DNA of 64,000 bases from Gammaproteobacteria bacterium (GCA_017577615.1 PKRE01000003.1:186001-250000), one strand, 5' to 3'; shown: positions 19,344 to 27,750, numbered from the stretch's first letter. Numbers and translations: made by a program. The notes: generated from the letters alone by a model not told the origin.

Positions 19344-19436
19344 GGCCAATTTCCGCTCGATCGGTACACCGGCGTTGCGACAGGCGCCGTCCGGGAACCC
19401 TTGTGTCGTTCTCGATCACGATGTCGTCCCGATGTG

Positions 19437-20003
19437 TCACGAAGCGGCCGCCTGTAAGAACTCAGGGCTTTCGAGGAGCGTACGAAGGCTGAACACCGGC
19501 CAACTCTCGGAACCGCGCCGGAACGCGCCTGCAAGGTAACGGTCGCAACGCACAATCGTGGGCGGCGGCACTGCTGAGAACTCCGCATCGTTGAAGCGGC
19601 GGAAACCGAGCACTTCGTCCACGAGCAGGCCAGCCGGCACGTCGCGATGGTTCGCCACCAGCACGCGTGTGCTGCGTCCGGTGCTCGTCGCGCCACCGCC
19701 CAAGAAGGCGCGCAAATCCACCACCGGCAACAGCTGTCCACGAACATTGGCAATCCCGCGAATCCAAGATTTCGCGCCCGGCACGCGCGTGATGACGGAT
19801 GGATAAGCGAGCACCTCACGCGTTTCCTCGCGTGCGACCAAAAAATTCTCCGAGCTCAACCGAAAGGCTACTCCTACCCATTCGCGAGCGGCAGCGTCAG
19901 CCTGTGCTTGGCCGCTGACCGCCGCGCGCGCGAGCCGCTCGAGCTCGCGTAGCAACTCGAACGGCCTGTCGCGCAGAGGCTTTAGGGCGGCGAGCGCGCT
20001 CAT
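19437..20003 (-). CDS. pilI: Pil-Chp CheW-type adaptor
   Basis: 188 residues with one CheW domain: VGVAFRLSSENFLVAREETREVL is the first strand set, then VPGAKSWIRGIANVRGQLLPVVDLRAFL, the most conserved CheW stretch, and GLLVDEVLGFRRF. It couples PilJ to ChpA. The stop is 94 nt before the pilJ start, and its own start is 4 nt after the pilH stop, so the cluster is tightly packed in order pilG, pilH, pilI, pilJ. Confidence 0.92.
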   Translation of the reverse strand: MSALAALKPLRDRPFELLRELERLARAAVSGQAQADAAAREWVGVAFRLSSENFLVAREETREVLAYPSVITRVPGAKSWIRGIANVRGQLLPVVDLRAFLGGGATSTGRSTRVLVANHRDVPAGLLVDEVLGFRRFNDAEFSAVPPPTIVRCDRYLAGAFRRGSESWPVFSLRTLLESPEFLQAAAS

Positions 20004-20007
20004 GCTG

Positions 20008-20373
20008 TCATCCCGCCAGAGCCGCCTGCGCCTTTTCGATGAGCTTTTCCGCCGAAACCGGTTTCACCAGATAATCGATGGCTCCCTGGCGCAAACCCCA
20101 GATGCGGTCCGATTCCTGATCCTTGGACGTGACCATGATAACCGGGATCGACTTGGTCTCCGGATCCGATGCGAGCTTGCGCGTGGCCTGGAAGCCATTG
20201 ACGCCGGGCATGACCACATCCATCAAGATGAGGTCCGGCTTCATTTCTTTCGCTTTGCGGATCGCTTCGGCGCCGTCACCGGCACAGGCGGTTCGATAGC
20301 CGTGCCGCTCCAACGCCTTCTGCATCACATGCACTTCGGTCGGCGAGTCGTCGACGATCAGGATCAGTGCCAT
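20008..20373 (-). CDS. pilH: Pil-Chp single-domain response regulator PilH
   Basis: 121 residues from the ATG at 20373 (MALILIVDDSPTE); a 13-residue upstream extension is rejected because the receiver fold begins here. Acid pair Asp8-Asp9, phosphoacceptor Asp52 in LILMDVVMPGVNG, and Lys104 in DYLVKPVS complete the receiver. No output domain. PilH is thought to favour retraction or act as a phosphate sink opposing PilG. PilG ends 46 nt before it. Confidence 0.92.
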   Translation of the reverse strand: MALILIVDDSPTEVHVMQKALERHGYRTACAGDGAEAIRKAKEMKPDLILMDVVMPGVNGFQATRKLASDPETKSIPVIMVTSKDQESDRIWGLRQGAIDYLVKPVSAEKLIEKAQAALAG

Positions 20374-20418
20374 ACGTTGCTCCGAGCCAGTCGCTGCGAT
20401 GTTTCCGGGCATGGATGT

Positions 20419-20832
20419 CTATCGCGCGAGCGAACCGACGTGGGTCTCGATCGCGTTGAGCAATTCTTCTTTCGTAAACGGCTTGGTGAGGTAGTGCTCC
20501 GATCCCACGATGCGCCCACGGGCACGATCGAAAAGACCGTCCTTGCTCGAGAGCATGATCACGGGAATCGAACGGAATACTTTGTTGTGCTTGATCAAGG
20601 AGCAAGTCTGGTAGCCGTCCAGCCGCGGCATCATGATGTCCACGAAGACGATGTCCGGTTGGTGATCGGCGATCTTGGATAGCGCATCGAATCCGTCGAC
20701 GGCGGTGTAGACCTCGCAACCTTCTTTCGACAACAGTGTCTCGGCCGTGCGCCGGATGGTTTTGCTATCGTCGATGACCAGAACCTTCAGGCCCGCCAAG
20801 CGGGAGGTCGTGTTCGTCGCTGCATTCTCCAT
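20419..20832 (-). CDS. pilG: Pil-Chp single-domain response regulator PilG
   Basis: 137 residues, first gene of the cluster. Receiver residues: Asp21-Asp22 (VLVIDDSKTIRRTAE), phosphoacceptor Asp65 (VFVDIMMPRLDGYQ) and Lys117 (HYLTKPFTKEEL). An SD-like GAGGAG precedes the ATG on the minus strand. PilG promotes pilus extension and links the system to FimV/CyaB in P. aeruginosa. The 14-residue N-terminal tail before the fold is usual for PilG. Confidence 0.93.
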   Translation of the reverse strand: MENAATNTTSRLAGLKVLVIDDSKTIRRTAETLLSKEGCEVYTAVDGFDALSKIADHQPDIVFVDIMMPRLDGYQTCSLIKHNKVFRSIPVIMLSSKDGLFDRARGRIVGSEHYLTKPFTKEELLNAIETHVGSLAR

Positions 20833-21001
20833 CGGCTCTCCTCACGAGGACGCGTAGTCGCACTGCCTCTTTCTTGAATCGCGAACGTTCGTTGCGCAAC
20901 GACCCTGTTCTCGAATCGGCTCGATTCCGGGCCCCCTTGTGCCAGAGACGATTCGTGGTGCTCATCCCCCGAAGCGCTCTTCGGCGCGCGAAACCCGCTG
21001 C

Positions 21002-21030
21002 AGTATCTGAGACTTGCGCAATAGTCGGAA
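21002..21030 (-). promoter_or_regulatory. Weak candidate promoter for the pilGHIJ–chpA operon
   Basis: On the minus strand TTCCGA (21030-21025), 17-nt spacer, GATACT (21007-21002); three and four of six consensus bases. An AT-rich stretch lies just upstream. The leader would be about 160 nt. Confidence 0.28.
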
Positions 21031-21139
21031 CTTTTAACATATTGGTTATGCTGTCGCCATTGCCCGCGGGCCCAGACTTTGAAGCTCGTCACACGTTCTC
21101 TTGGCCTTGCGGCGGGGTGGAAGACCGCGCGACGCACGC

Positions 21140-21183
21140 TCCCTATTCCCTCCTCGCCCTGCAGCCTAGTGCCTACCGCCTCA
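21140..21183. repeat. Heptad repeat, C-rich arm
   Basis: TCCCTAT and TCCCTCC (21140-21153), then after a 9-nt gap AGCCTAG, TGCCTAC, CGCCTCA (21163-21183) in 7-nt phase. C-rich orientation on the side upstream of gshB. Confidence 0.7.
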
Positions 21184-21188
21184 GGATG

Positions 21189-21216
21189 TTGACACTCAGC
21201 CTGCTCAAGCCAGAAT
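21189..21216 (+). promoter_or_regulatory. Candidate sigma-70 promoter for gshB
   Basis: TTGACA (21189-21194) is a perfect -35 box; after 16 nt CAGAAT (21211-21216) matches the -10 box at four of six. The leader to the gshB ATG would be about 105 nt. It directly follows the heptad array. Confidence 0.45.
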
Positions 21217-21327
21217 CGACCAGCGTCAGCACCTCGAGTCGAGCCTGGGTCTGCCCCGACTCGCCTGCGATGTGACCGCTCCACGCTGGCCTCAGCTCAT
21301 TATCCAACCGTCGACCGTGAGCCTGTC

Positions 21328-22299
21328 ATGACGTCTCCTATTCGCGTTCTCGTGGTCATGGATCCGATCGCGAGCATCAAGCCCGCCAAGGACACCACAC
21401 TTGCAATGATGCTTGCGGCCCAACGCCGCGGCTGGCAGCTGTTCTATGCCGAGCAGAAAGATCTCTGGCTCCGCGACGGCGTTGCACACGGATATCTACG
21501 CGAGATCAAGGTCCGCGACGACCTGCACGACTGGTTCGAGCTGGGTGAGGCACGCACCGAGAGGCTCGGCGACGTGCCCGTCATCTTGATGCGCAAGGAC
21601 CCGCCGTTCGACATGGAATACATCTATACGACCTACATTCTCGAGCGTGCAGAAGAGCAAGGAGCGCTCGTCGTGAACCGGCCACAGGGTCTGCGTGACA
21701 TGAATGAGAAGGTGTTCACAGCCTGGTTCCCGCAGTGCTGCGCGCCGACCCTGATCACGCGCAACATAGACGACATGTTCGCGTTCTTGCGCGAGCACTT
21801 GCGCATCGTGTGCAAACCGCTCTACGGGATGGGCGGGCGCTCGATCTTCGTGATTGATCGTGGCGACAAGAATGCCGGCGTGGTGTTCGAGACATTGAGC
21901 GAGTACGGCACGCGCTATGCCATCGTGCAGAAGTACATTCCGGACATCGTCACGAGCGGCGATACGCGGATACTCGTGATCGACGGCGAGCCAGCGCCTT
22001 ATGGGCTCGCGCGCATTCCCTCCGCGGAGGACAATCGCGGCAACCTCGCAGCCGGTGCGCGCGGTGTGGGACGCGAGCTCACCGAGCGCGACCGTTGGCT
22101 CGTGGGGCAAATCGGCCCCACGCTGCGCGAACGAGGCATGTTGTTCGTCGGCCTGGATGTCATCGGTGGCTATGTCACCGAGATCAACGTGACCAGCCCG
22201 ACCGGCGTGCGCGAGCTCGACAAACAATACGGCACCGAGATCGCCGGGCTGTTAATGGACGCCATAGAAAGACGCTTGGCTTCGCAGACCAAGAGCTAA
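21328..22299 (+). CDS. gshB: Glutathione synthetase
   Basis: 323 residues, the normal GshB length. VLVVMDPIASIKPAKDTT is the characteristic N-terminus, RKDPPFDMEYIYTTYILE and NRPQGLRDMNEKVF are GshB signatures, and the ATP-grasp core has VCKPLYGMGGRSIF with the glycine-rich loop and EINVTSPTGVREL near the end. It joins gamma-glutamylcysteine to glycine with ATP in the cytoplasm. gshB–tonB–yqgE–ruvX–pyrB is the order known from pseudomonads and xanthomonads. No gshA in the window. Confidence 0.97.
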   Translation: MTSPIRVLVVMDPIASIKPAKDTTLAMMLAAQRRGWQLFYAEQKDLWLRDGVAHGYLREIKVRDDLHDWFELGEARTERLGDVPVILMRKDPPFDMEYIYTTYILERAEEQGALVVNRPQGLRDMNEKVFTAWFPQCCAPTLITRNIDDMFAFLREHLRIVCKPLYGMGGRSIFVIDRGDKNAGVVFETLSEYGTRYAIVQKYIPDIVTSGDTRILVIDGEPAPYGLARIPSAEDNRGNLAAGARGVGRELTERDRWLVGQIGPTLRERGMLFVGLDVIGGYVTEINVTSPTGVRELDKQYGTEIAGLLMDAIERRLASQTKS

Positions 22300-22436
22300 T
22301 GGCAGATGAGGGTTGTCGTGCGTTGTCGTACCTGGCAGCTACCGCATCGCACGCACACACATGTCATGGCAGAATCGAGCCAGCGTCGCGATCTGTCCTG
22401 ATCAATCTTTCGTGATCATCCGCGAGTCGCCCTGCA

Positions 22437-23342
22437 ATGACCGATTCAACCTCGTCGCCGCTTGCGCTCGACCGCACCGAGGGCGCGGCGTCAACGAACG
22501 ATCGGTTCACTACGACGCTGTTTCTCGCGGCGCTCTTTCACGGGATCGTGATTCTCGGCGTGACGTTTGCCGTGCCGGGCAAGGACAAGCCGCAGGTCCC
22601 TACATTGGAGGTGCTGCTCGCAAGTGGCAACGACACGCGTGCTGCGGAGAATCTGGACGCGCAATATCTGGCACAACGCGACCAAGAAGGCAGCGGCACG
22701 ACTGACGAGCGCGTCCGGCCGGCCAACCCTGCGACGTCTATGTTGGCCGCGCAGCAGCAAGGCATTCCCGACGCGAACAGCACGGAGTATCGGGAAGCGG
22801 TCGAGGGGCAGCGATTCCAGGAAGTGGTGAGCAGTCGTAGCACCATCAGCGAGGTTGACTACCGTAGCGGTGAGGAACGCCCTGCACGCGAAGCTCAGGC
22901 ACCGCTCGCGCTCGCCCAAACCTACCCGACACCGATCGCGACGCACGCGACGGACAGCGCACTGCGCATCCGCGGCCGCAAGGTGGACGGTACCGTCGAG
23001 ATCGTGCCGGATACGCGCAAGTCGACGCTCGCGCCCTATCTCGATGCGTGGCGGCGTAAGGTCGAGCGGCTCGGCACGCTCAACTTTCCCAAGGCGATCC
23101 GTCATCGCGGCGAGACAGGCAATCCTGTCCTGGAAGTGGCCGTGCGCGCCGATGGCACCTTGAGTGAAGCCGTCATCCGACGCTCGAGCGGCCGACCGGA
23201 GATCGATCAGGCGGCGCTGTCAATCCTGAGACTGGCTGCTCCCTTCGATCCGTTTCCGCCCGAGCTGCGCAAGCACTATCGGGAATTGCGCTTTGCGTAT
23301 GAATGGCAGTTCCTCGACGGGCTTGGCCAGGATAGGCTCTAG
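22437..23342 (+). CDS. TonB-family energy transducer
   Basis: 301 residues. One N-terminal membrane anchor at about 25-46 (TTLFLAALFHGIVILGVTF), a polar linker without the usual Pro-rich repeats, and a C-terminal TonB domain (about 215-301) with YLDAWRRKVERLG, AVRADGTLSEAVIRRSSG and LRFAYEWQF. It couples the proton-motive force to outer-membrane receptors; no exbB/exbD is nearby, so partners must be elsewhere. Located between gshB and yqgE as in Pseudomonas. The last codons and TAG stop are formed by a heptad repeat (AGGCTCT–AGGCTGT). Confidence 0.85.
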   Translation: MTDSTSSPLALDRTEGAASTNDRFTTTLFLAALFHGIVILGVTFAVPGKDKPQVPTLEVLLASGNDTRAAENLDAQYLAQRDQEGSGTTDERVRPANPATSMLAAQQQGIPDANSTEYREAVEGQRFQEVVSSRSTISEVDYRSGEERPAREAQAPLALAQTYPTPIATHATDSALRIRGRKVDGTVEIVPDTRKSTLAPYLDAWRRKVERLGTLNFPKAIRHRGETGNPVLEVAVRADGTLSEAVIRRSSGRPEIDQAALSILRLAAPFDPFPPELRKHYRELRFAYEWQFLDGLGQDRL

Positions 23343-23401
23343 GCTGTAGGCAAACGCGCGTGGTTCCTGTTGCAGCTCCAGCCTCCAGCTTCCGGCCTAC
23401 T
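23334..23401. repeat. Heptad hairpin unit after tonB
   Basis: G-rich arm AGGCTCT, AGGCTGT (23334-23347), which contains the tonB stop; C-rich arm AGCTCCA, GCCTCCA, GCTTCCG, GCCTACT (23374-23401). The arms face each other as a stem. Confidence 0.8.
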
Positions 23402-23438
23402 CTTGAGCCTCTAACGTTCGAACCGGATACTTAGAGAC

Positions 23439-24002
23439 ATGGCGAGTTCTGAGTATTTGACGAATCAGTTCCTGATCGCGATGCCGACGTTGACGGATCC
23501 GAACTTCGCGCACACCGTCACGTTCATCTGGGAGCACAATGAGGATGGCGCGCTCGGGATCATCATCAACCGGCCTTTGCAGATGCGGCTGGGAGACGTC
23601 TTCGATCAGCTGAACATGCCCACTGCCGAAGGCGTCAACACGCAGCAACCGGTCCTCCAGGGCGGGCCGGTTCAAGTCGATCGCGGGTTCGTCGTGCATC
23701 CGGTCGGAGGCCGCTGGGAACACACGAAGCAAGTCTCCTCCCGCATTCAAATCACGACCTCGCCGGACATTCTCAGTGCTATGGCGAGAGGCACGGGGCC
23801 GGATACCGCCATCGTCGCGCTCGGCTACGCAGGCTGGGGACCTGGTCAGCTGGAAAGCGAAATCGCCCAGAATGCCTGGCTGACGGCACCGTGCGACGAG
23901 CGGATCCTCTTCGAGGTGCCGTACGAGCAGCGTTGGCGTGCTGCGGGACGCCTGCTCGGCATCGACCTGGCCACGATGAGCCCGCACGTGGGCCACGCAT
24001 AA
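23439..24002 (+). CDS. UPF0301 YqgE/AlgH family protein
   Basis: 187 residues. SEYLTNQFLIAMPTLTDPNF, IWEHNEDGALGIIINRP, LQGGPVQVDRGFVVH and LGYAGWGPGQLESEI are strong family signatures. YqgE is a cytoplasmic protein of uncertain biochemical role; in Pseudomonas the homologue is called AlgH because of an effect on alginate genes, so I leave the symbol open. The stop TAA overlaps the ATG of ruvX (TAATG), so the two are coupled. Confidence 0.95.
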   Translation: MASSEYLTNQFLIAMPTLTDPNFAHTVTFIWEHNEDGALGIIINRPLQMRLGDVFDQLNMPTAEGVNTQQPVLQGGPVQVDRGFVVHPVGGRWEHTKQVSSRIQITTSPDILSAMARGTGPDTAIVALGYAGWGPGQLESEIAQNAWLTAPCDERILFEVPYEQRWRAAGRLLGIDLATMSPHVGHA

Positions 24003-24463
24003 TGCCCGGTGCGTCCGTCAGGGCACCGCAGATTCTCCTCGCGTTCGATTACGGCACGCACCGCATCGGCGTTGCGAGCGGCGATACGTTGACACGCACG
24101 GCGCGTGCGCTCGTTACGCTCAAGTGCGCCAAGGGCGTTCCCTGGCAGGATATCGATCGGCTGGTCGCCGAGTATCAACCCGCTCAGCTCGTAGTCGGCG
24201 TCCCTTATAATATGGACGGCACGCCGACGGCGTTGACAAAGGCCACCCGCCGATTCGCGCGCGAGTTGAAGGATCGATACGCCCTTCCTGTGGCGCTCGT
24301 CGACGAGCGACTGAGCTCGCACGAAGCGACTGCGCAGCTGCGTGATGCGCGCGCCCAAGGGCTCAAGCGCCGCCGCATCACCCGAGAGGACATCGACATG
24401 AATGCGGCACGCATCGTGCTCGAACGTTGGTTCGACGCGCCGGACGCTGCGCAGCCGGTCTGA
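24002..24463 (+). CDS. ruvX: RuvX/YqgF, pre-16S rRNA nuclease / Holliday junction resolvase-like
   Basis: 153 residues from the ATG at 24002, which overlaps the yqgE stop. The RNase H-like fold is shown by LLAFDYGTHRIGVASGD (catalytic Asp), VVGVPYNMDGT (usual G-x-P-x-x-x-D-G-x) and ALVDERLSSHEA with its acidic residue. The protein matures the 5' end of 16S rRNA in E. coli. The upstream in-frame extension lies within yqgE and is not used. Confidence 0.94.
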   Translation: MPGASVRAPQILLAFDYGTHRIGVASGDTLTRTARALVTLKCAKGVPWQDIDRLVAEYQPAQLVVGVPYNMDGTPTALTKATRRFARELKDRYALPVALVDERLSSHEATAQLRDARAQGLKRRRITREDIDMNAARIVLERWFDAPDAAQPV

Positions 24464-24500
24464 GGAGTATTAGTTTGTACACTTTTGTCTGCCCGCCGAC

Positions 24501-25481
24501 ATGACAAGCCCCGGCGCCACGATTCAGCGCGACTCGGAAGGTCGGCTGCAACATCTGATCACCCTGGAGGGACTGACGCGAGACGAGATCACCGGGTTGC
24601 TCGATCTCGCTGAGTTCTACGTTCGTCCGCCCGGCGAGCTGCCTGCGCGCGACCAGAGTCTGGCCGGACGCACCGTCGCGAACCTGTTCTTCGAGCCCAG
24701 CACACGCACGCGCGTTTCCTTCGAGATCGCCGCACGGCGGCTCGGCGCGGACGTCGTCAATCTCGACATGCAGACCTCCTCGCGCGCCAAAGGCGAGACC
24801 GTGCTGGATACGATTTACACGCTGCAAGCGATGCATGCCGACATCCTGGTGATGCGCGATGCCGAGCCGGGGCTGCCCGCTTTCGTCGCTCAGCACGTCG
24901 CACCGCACGTCTGCATCCTGAACGCAGGTGAGGCGCATCTGTCGCATCCGACTCAAGGCTTGCTCGATGCGCTCACCGTGCGCCAAGTCAAAGGTGATTT
25001 CTCAGACTTGCGCATTCTGATCGCAGGCGACATCGCGCACTCGCGCGTCGCACGCTCCGCCTGGCAGGTGTTCACGACGCTTGGTGCTCGCGAAGTGCGC
25101 ATCGCTGCGCCCGATGACTTGATGCCCGCAGCCGATGAATTTCCCGGCGCAAGCCGCTACACGAGCCTCGACGAAGCGATTGAAGGCGTGGACGTCGTGA
25201 TGACGCTGCGCATCCAACGCGAGCGCATGAAACGTGCGCTGTTCCCCGACGAGCGCACGTATCACCACGAGTTCGGCATCACCGCCGCGCGCATGCGCAA
25301 AGCGAAACCCGATGCGATCGTGATGCATCCAGGCCCGATGAACCGGGACGTGGAAATCTCCAGCGAGGTCGCCGACGGACCCCAATCCGTCATCCAGCGA
25401 CAAGTGACCAACGGCGTCGCCGTGCGCATGGCAGTGCTGGCGACGATGGTCAGGAACGTGCAAGCGAGAAGGAGACTATAG
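24501..25481 (+). CDS. pyrB: Aspartate carbamoyltransferase catalytic subunit
   Basis: 326 residues. FFEPSTRTRVSFE binds carbamoyl phosphate, SSRAKGETVLDT is the 80s loop, and HPGPMNRDVE is a late signature. It makes carbamoyl-aspartate, the first committed step of pyrimidine synthesis. In Pseudomonas the same neighbourhood also has pyrR and a PyrC-like partner; neither is here. The C-terminal codons ARRRL and the TAG stop fall inside a heptad array that fills the whole gap to the next gene. Confidence 0.96.
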   Translation: MTSPGATIQRDSEGRLQHLITLEGLTRDEITGLLDLAEFYVRPPGELPARDQSLAGRTVANLFFEPSTRTRVSFEIAARRLGADVVNLDMQTSSRAKGETVLDTIYTLQAMHADILVMRDAEPGLPAFVAQHVAPHVCILNAGEAHLSHPTQGLLDALTVRQVKGDFSDLRILIAGDIAHSRVARSAWQVFTTLGAREVRIAAPDDLMPAADEFPGASRYTSLDEAIEGVDVVMTLRIQRERMKRALFPDERTYHHEFGITAARMRKAKPDAIVMHPGPMNRDVEISSEVADGPQSVIQRQVTNGVAVRMAVLATMVRNVQARRRL

Positions 25482-25571
25482 ACTGGAGTCCGGAGGCTGG
25501 AGCCGGAACGCTCCAGTGCCCGTTGTCGCAACTTTTCCAGCCCCAGCCCCCGGTCCCCCAGCCCCCAGACC
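25473..25571. repeat. Heptad hairpin unit filling the pyrB–pyrK-like gap
   Basis: G-rich arm AGACTAT, AGACTGG, AGTCCGG, AGGCTGG, AGCCGGA (25473-25507) includes the pyrB stop. C-rich arm CCAGCCC, CAGCCCC, CGGTCCC, CCAGCCC, CCAGACC (25537-25571) ends 4 nt before the next ATG. Confidence 0.85.
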
Positions 25572-25575
25572 ATCC

Positions 25576-26451
25576 ATGACTCACCGCGCCACGATTTTTC
25601 TCGAAGACGCCGAAGTCGTCGCGCACGAGCGCTTCGAAGCGAATCAGTTCGTGCTGCGCCTCAAGGCACCCAAGTGTGCGCGCCACGCAGTCCCTGGCTC
25701 GTTCGTGCATCTCACGTGCGATCCGCTACTGCCCATGCGTCGACCGCTGTCGATCATGCGCGCGAGTCCACAAGACGAGACGATCGAGGTGCTTTACAAG
25801 ATCGTCGGTCTGGGCCTCGAGCAGCTCTCGAAACGCCGCGTTGGCGAGCGCATCAGTTGCCTGGGACCGATCGGCAACGGCTTCGTGCCACATCCGTCTC
25901 GTCCGCGCACACTCTTGATCGGCGGCGGGGTCGGCATCCCGCCCATGATCTTCCTCGCCGAAAGCTTGCGCGAACGTACGGATGCAAGATGGCAACCGCT
26001 CGTGCTCATGGGCTCGGAAGTTCCGTTTCCTTTTCGCGCGCGGCCGTCGACGATCCTAGTGCCGGGTATGCCGGACGGCACCATCGCATGCATGCCGCTG
26101 CTCGACGAATGGGGCATTCCGAGCCGTCTCGCTTCCTTCGCCGGTTTCCCGGGCTGCTACGAGGGCTACGTCACCGACCTCGCCGCGCATTGGCTCGCGA
26201 CACTTGCCGAATCCGAGCTCGCGCAGGTTGAGATCTTCGCGTGTGGTCCGACGCCCATGCTCGCAGCAACCGCCGCTGTGGCACGACGCTTTGACGTGCC
26301 TTGCCAGGTCTCGCTGGAGGAATTCATGGCATGTGCTGTCGGCGGCTGCGCCGGCTGCGCAGTACGCGTTATAACGCCGCAAGGTCCGGCCATGAAGCGG
26401 GTGTGCGTCGACGGCCCGGTGTTCGATGCCGCGGCGGTGTTTGAGGTTTGA
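25576..26451 (+). CDS. Dihydroorotate dehydrogenase electron-transfer subunit-like flavoprotein
   Basis: 291 residues from the ATG at 25576; upstream in-frame codons are the C-rich repeat. Ferredoxin reductase-type FAD domain (MRRPLSIMRASPQDETIEVLYK), NAD-binding LLIGGGVGIPPMIF and FACGPTPMLAATAAV, and a C-terminal [2Fe-2S] cysteine cluster in FMACAVGGCAGCAVRV plus RVCVDG. This is PyrK architecture, the subunit that passes electrons from class 1B dihydroorotate dehydrogenase to NAD. No pyrD lies beside it. Position after pyrB supports a pyrimidine role. Alternative: a stand-alone NAD(P)H oxidoreductase subunit. Confidence 0.82.
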   Translation: MTHRATIFLEDAEVVAHERFEANQFVLRLKAPKCARHAVPGSFVHLTCDPLLPMRRPLSIMRASPQDETIEVLYKIVGLGLEQLSKRRVGERISCLGPIGNGFVPHPSRPRTLLIGGGVGIPPMIFLAESLRERTDARWQPLVLMGSEVPFPFRARPSTILVPGMPDGTIACMPLLDEWGIPSRLASFAGFPGCYEGYVTDLAAHWLATLAESELAQVEIFACGPTPMLAATAAVARRFDVPCQVSLEEFMACAVGGCAGCAVRVITPQGPAMKRVCVDGPVFDAAAVFEV

Positions 26452-26620
26452 CGCTGGCTCTGGGCGCTGGGTTTCGGGCTCTGGGCAAACAGCAGACACG
26501 AAGAGATCCCGCCTGAGTTTTCGAGCTCACACTGTGGAAGTTGCTGCAGGCGAGGTAAGTGCCGCGAAGTCAATGCAGCACTCTTTCTGGCCGGAGCCCA
26601 GCCCCAGCGCCCAGAGCCCA
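26451..26620. repeat. Heptad hairpin unit between convergent genes, 16-bp perfect stem
   Basis: G-rich arm ACGCTGG, CTCTGGG, CGCTGGG, TTTCGGG, CTCTGGG (26451-26485); C-rich arm GGAGCCC, AGCCCCA, GCGCCCA, GAGCCCA (26593-26620). Positions 26456-26471 (GGCTCTGGGCGCTGGG) are perfectly complementary to 26603-26618, with 131 nt between. Confidence 0.85.
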
Positions 26621-26628
26621 CTGAACGC

Positions 26629-27750
26629 TCAGCCGAAGTTGATCTTCGCCTCCAGGTTCGTCCGCGAGTCTGCGTACGCGAGCGCATCTTCCAGCGTGAT
26701 CCGGCCGGCACGATAGAGCTCGTAGAGCGCGGTATCGAAGTGCTGCATGCCCTTCTCGGTGCTCGTTCGCAGCGCCTCCTTCGCGCCGATGACGTCACCC
26801 TTCTTGATGAGCTCTTGCATGTGCGGGGTGTTGATCAAGAGCTCGACAGCCGCGACGCGACGCTTGTTCTTACCCGGCACCAGACGCTGCGCGATGATCG
26901 CGCGCAGATATTGCGACAGATCCAGGAAGATCTGCGCATGCTGCTCGCGCGGGAACATGTTGATGATGCGATCGAGCGTCTCGGCCGCGTTGTTCGCGTG
27001 CAGGGTGGCGAGCACGAGATGCCCGGTGCCAGCAAGCATGATCGCCGACTCCATGGTCTCGCGATCGCGGATCTCGCCGATAAGCAACACATCGGGCGCC
27101 GCGCGCATTGCGCTGCGCAAAGCACGCGCGTAGGACTTCGTGTCGAGCCCCACTTCGCGTTGGTTGATGATCGACTTCTTGTTCGTATGCAAGAACTCAA
27201 TCGGATCCTCGATGGTGATGATGTGATCCGAAGAGTTCTCGTTGCGATAGTTGATCATGGCGGCCAGAGTCGTCGACTTGCCGGAGCCGGTCGCGCCGAC
27301 CATGAGAATCAGGCCGCGCTTCAGCATTACCAGATCCTTCAGGATCTCCGGCAAACCGAGATCCTCGAGCCGGGGCATATCGGCGGTGATGTAACGCAAC
27401 ACCATTGCCGGATTGCCGCGCTGATGAAAGACGTTGACGCGGAAACGGCCGAGCCCCGGCTCTGAGATCGCGAAGTCGATCTCGAGCTCCTCGTTGAAGG
27501 CCTCGATCTGCTCCTGAGTCATGAGACCGTACGCAGCCTGACGCACGACTTCCGGCGTCAGCACCTGCTTGTTGACCGGATAGATCTGACCTTCGATCTT
27601 GATCTTGATGGGAGCGTAGGACGTGAAGAACAGGTCCGACGCTCGCTTGTCGACCATCAGCTTGAACAACGGCTTGGTGTTGAGCACGACCGGACGGTCG
27701 TCTCGCGCCGCATTCATTGCGTTATCGACTGCATCGCCTTCGGAGGTCAT
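26629..27750 (-). CDS. Third PilT/PilU-family type IV pilus ATPase
   Basis: 373 residues. N-terminal half LMVDKRASDLFFTSYAP; Walker A GATGSGKST at about 152-160; Asp-box IITIEDPIEFLH; Walker B APDVLLIGEIRDRET; His-box TGHLVLATLHANNAAE. It is a hexameric cytoplasmic motor of the retraction-ATPase family. It lacks the exact AIRNLIREGK motif of PilT (here TPHMQELIKKGD), so it is closer to PilU-type accessory ATPases. Last of three tandem paralogues, 77 nt downstream of pilU. Its contribution to force, DNA uptake or a second pilus is unknown. Confidence 0.85.
   Translation of the reverse strand: MTSEGDAVDNAMNAARDDRPVVLNTKPLFKLMVDKRASDLFFTSYAPIKIKIEGQIYPVNKQVLTPEVVRQAAYGLMTQEQIEAFNEELEIDFAISEPGLGRFRVNVFHQRGNPAMVLRYITADMPRLEDLGLPEILKDLVMLKRGLILMVGATGSGKSTTLAAMINYRNENSSDHIITIEDPIEFLHTNKKSIINQREVGLDTKSYARALRSAMRAAPDVLLIGEIRDRETMESAIMLAGTGHLVLATLHANNAAETLDRIINMFPREQHAQIFLDLSQYLRAIIAQRLVPGKNKRRVAAVELLINTPHMQELIKKGDVIGAKEALRTSTEKGMQHFDTALYELYRAGRITLEDALAYADSRTNLEAKINFG

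Larger units (their letters stand above)
20833..21327. other. Divergent pilG/gshB intergenic region
   Basis: 495 nt without a credible gene; the open frames here are Arg/Ser-rich with no recognisable similarity. It contains an AT-rich pocket near 21028-21050, candidate promoters for both directions, and a C-rich heptad array at 21140-21183. Confidence 0.6.

Noticed and set aside
20787..21284. Minus-strand frame of 165 codons overlapping the pilG start
   Set aside because: Low-similarity, Arg-rich sequence over the promoter region and inside pilG; not a gene.
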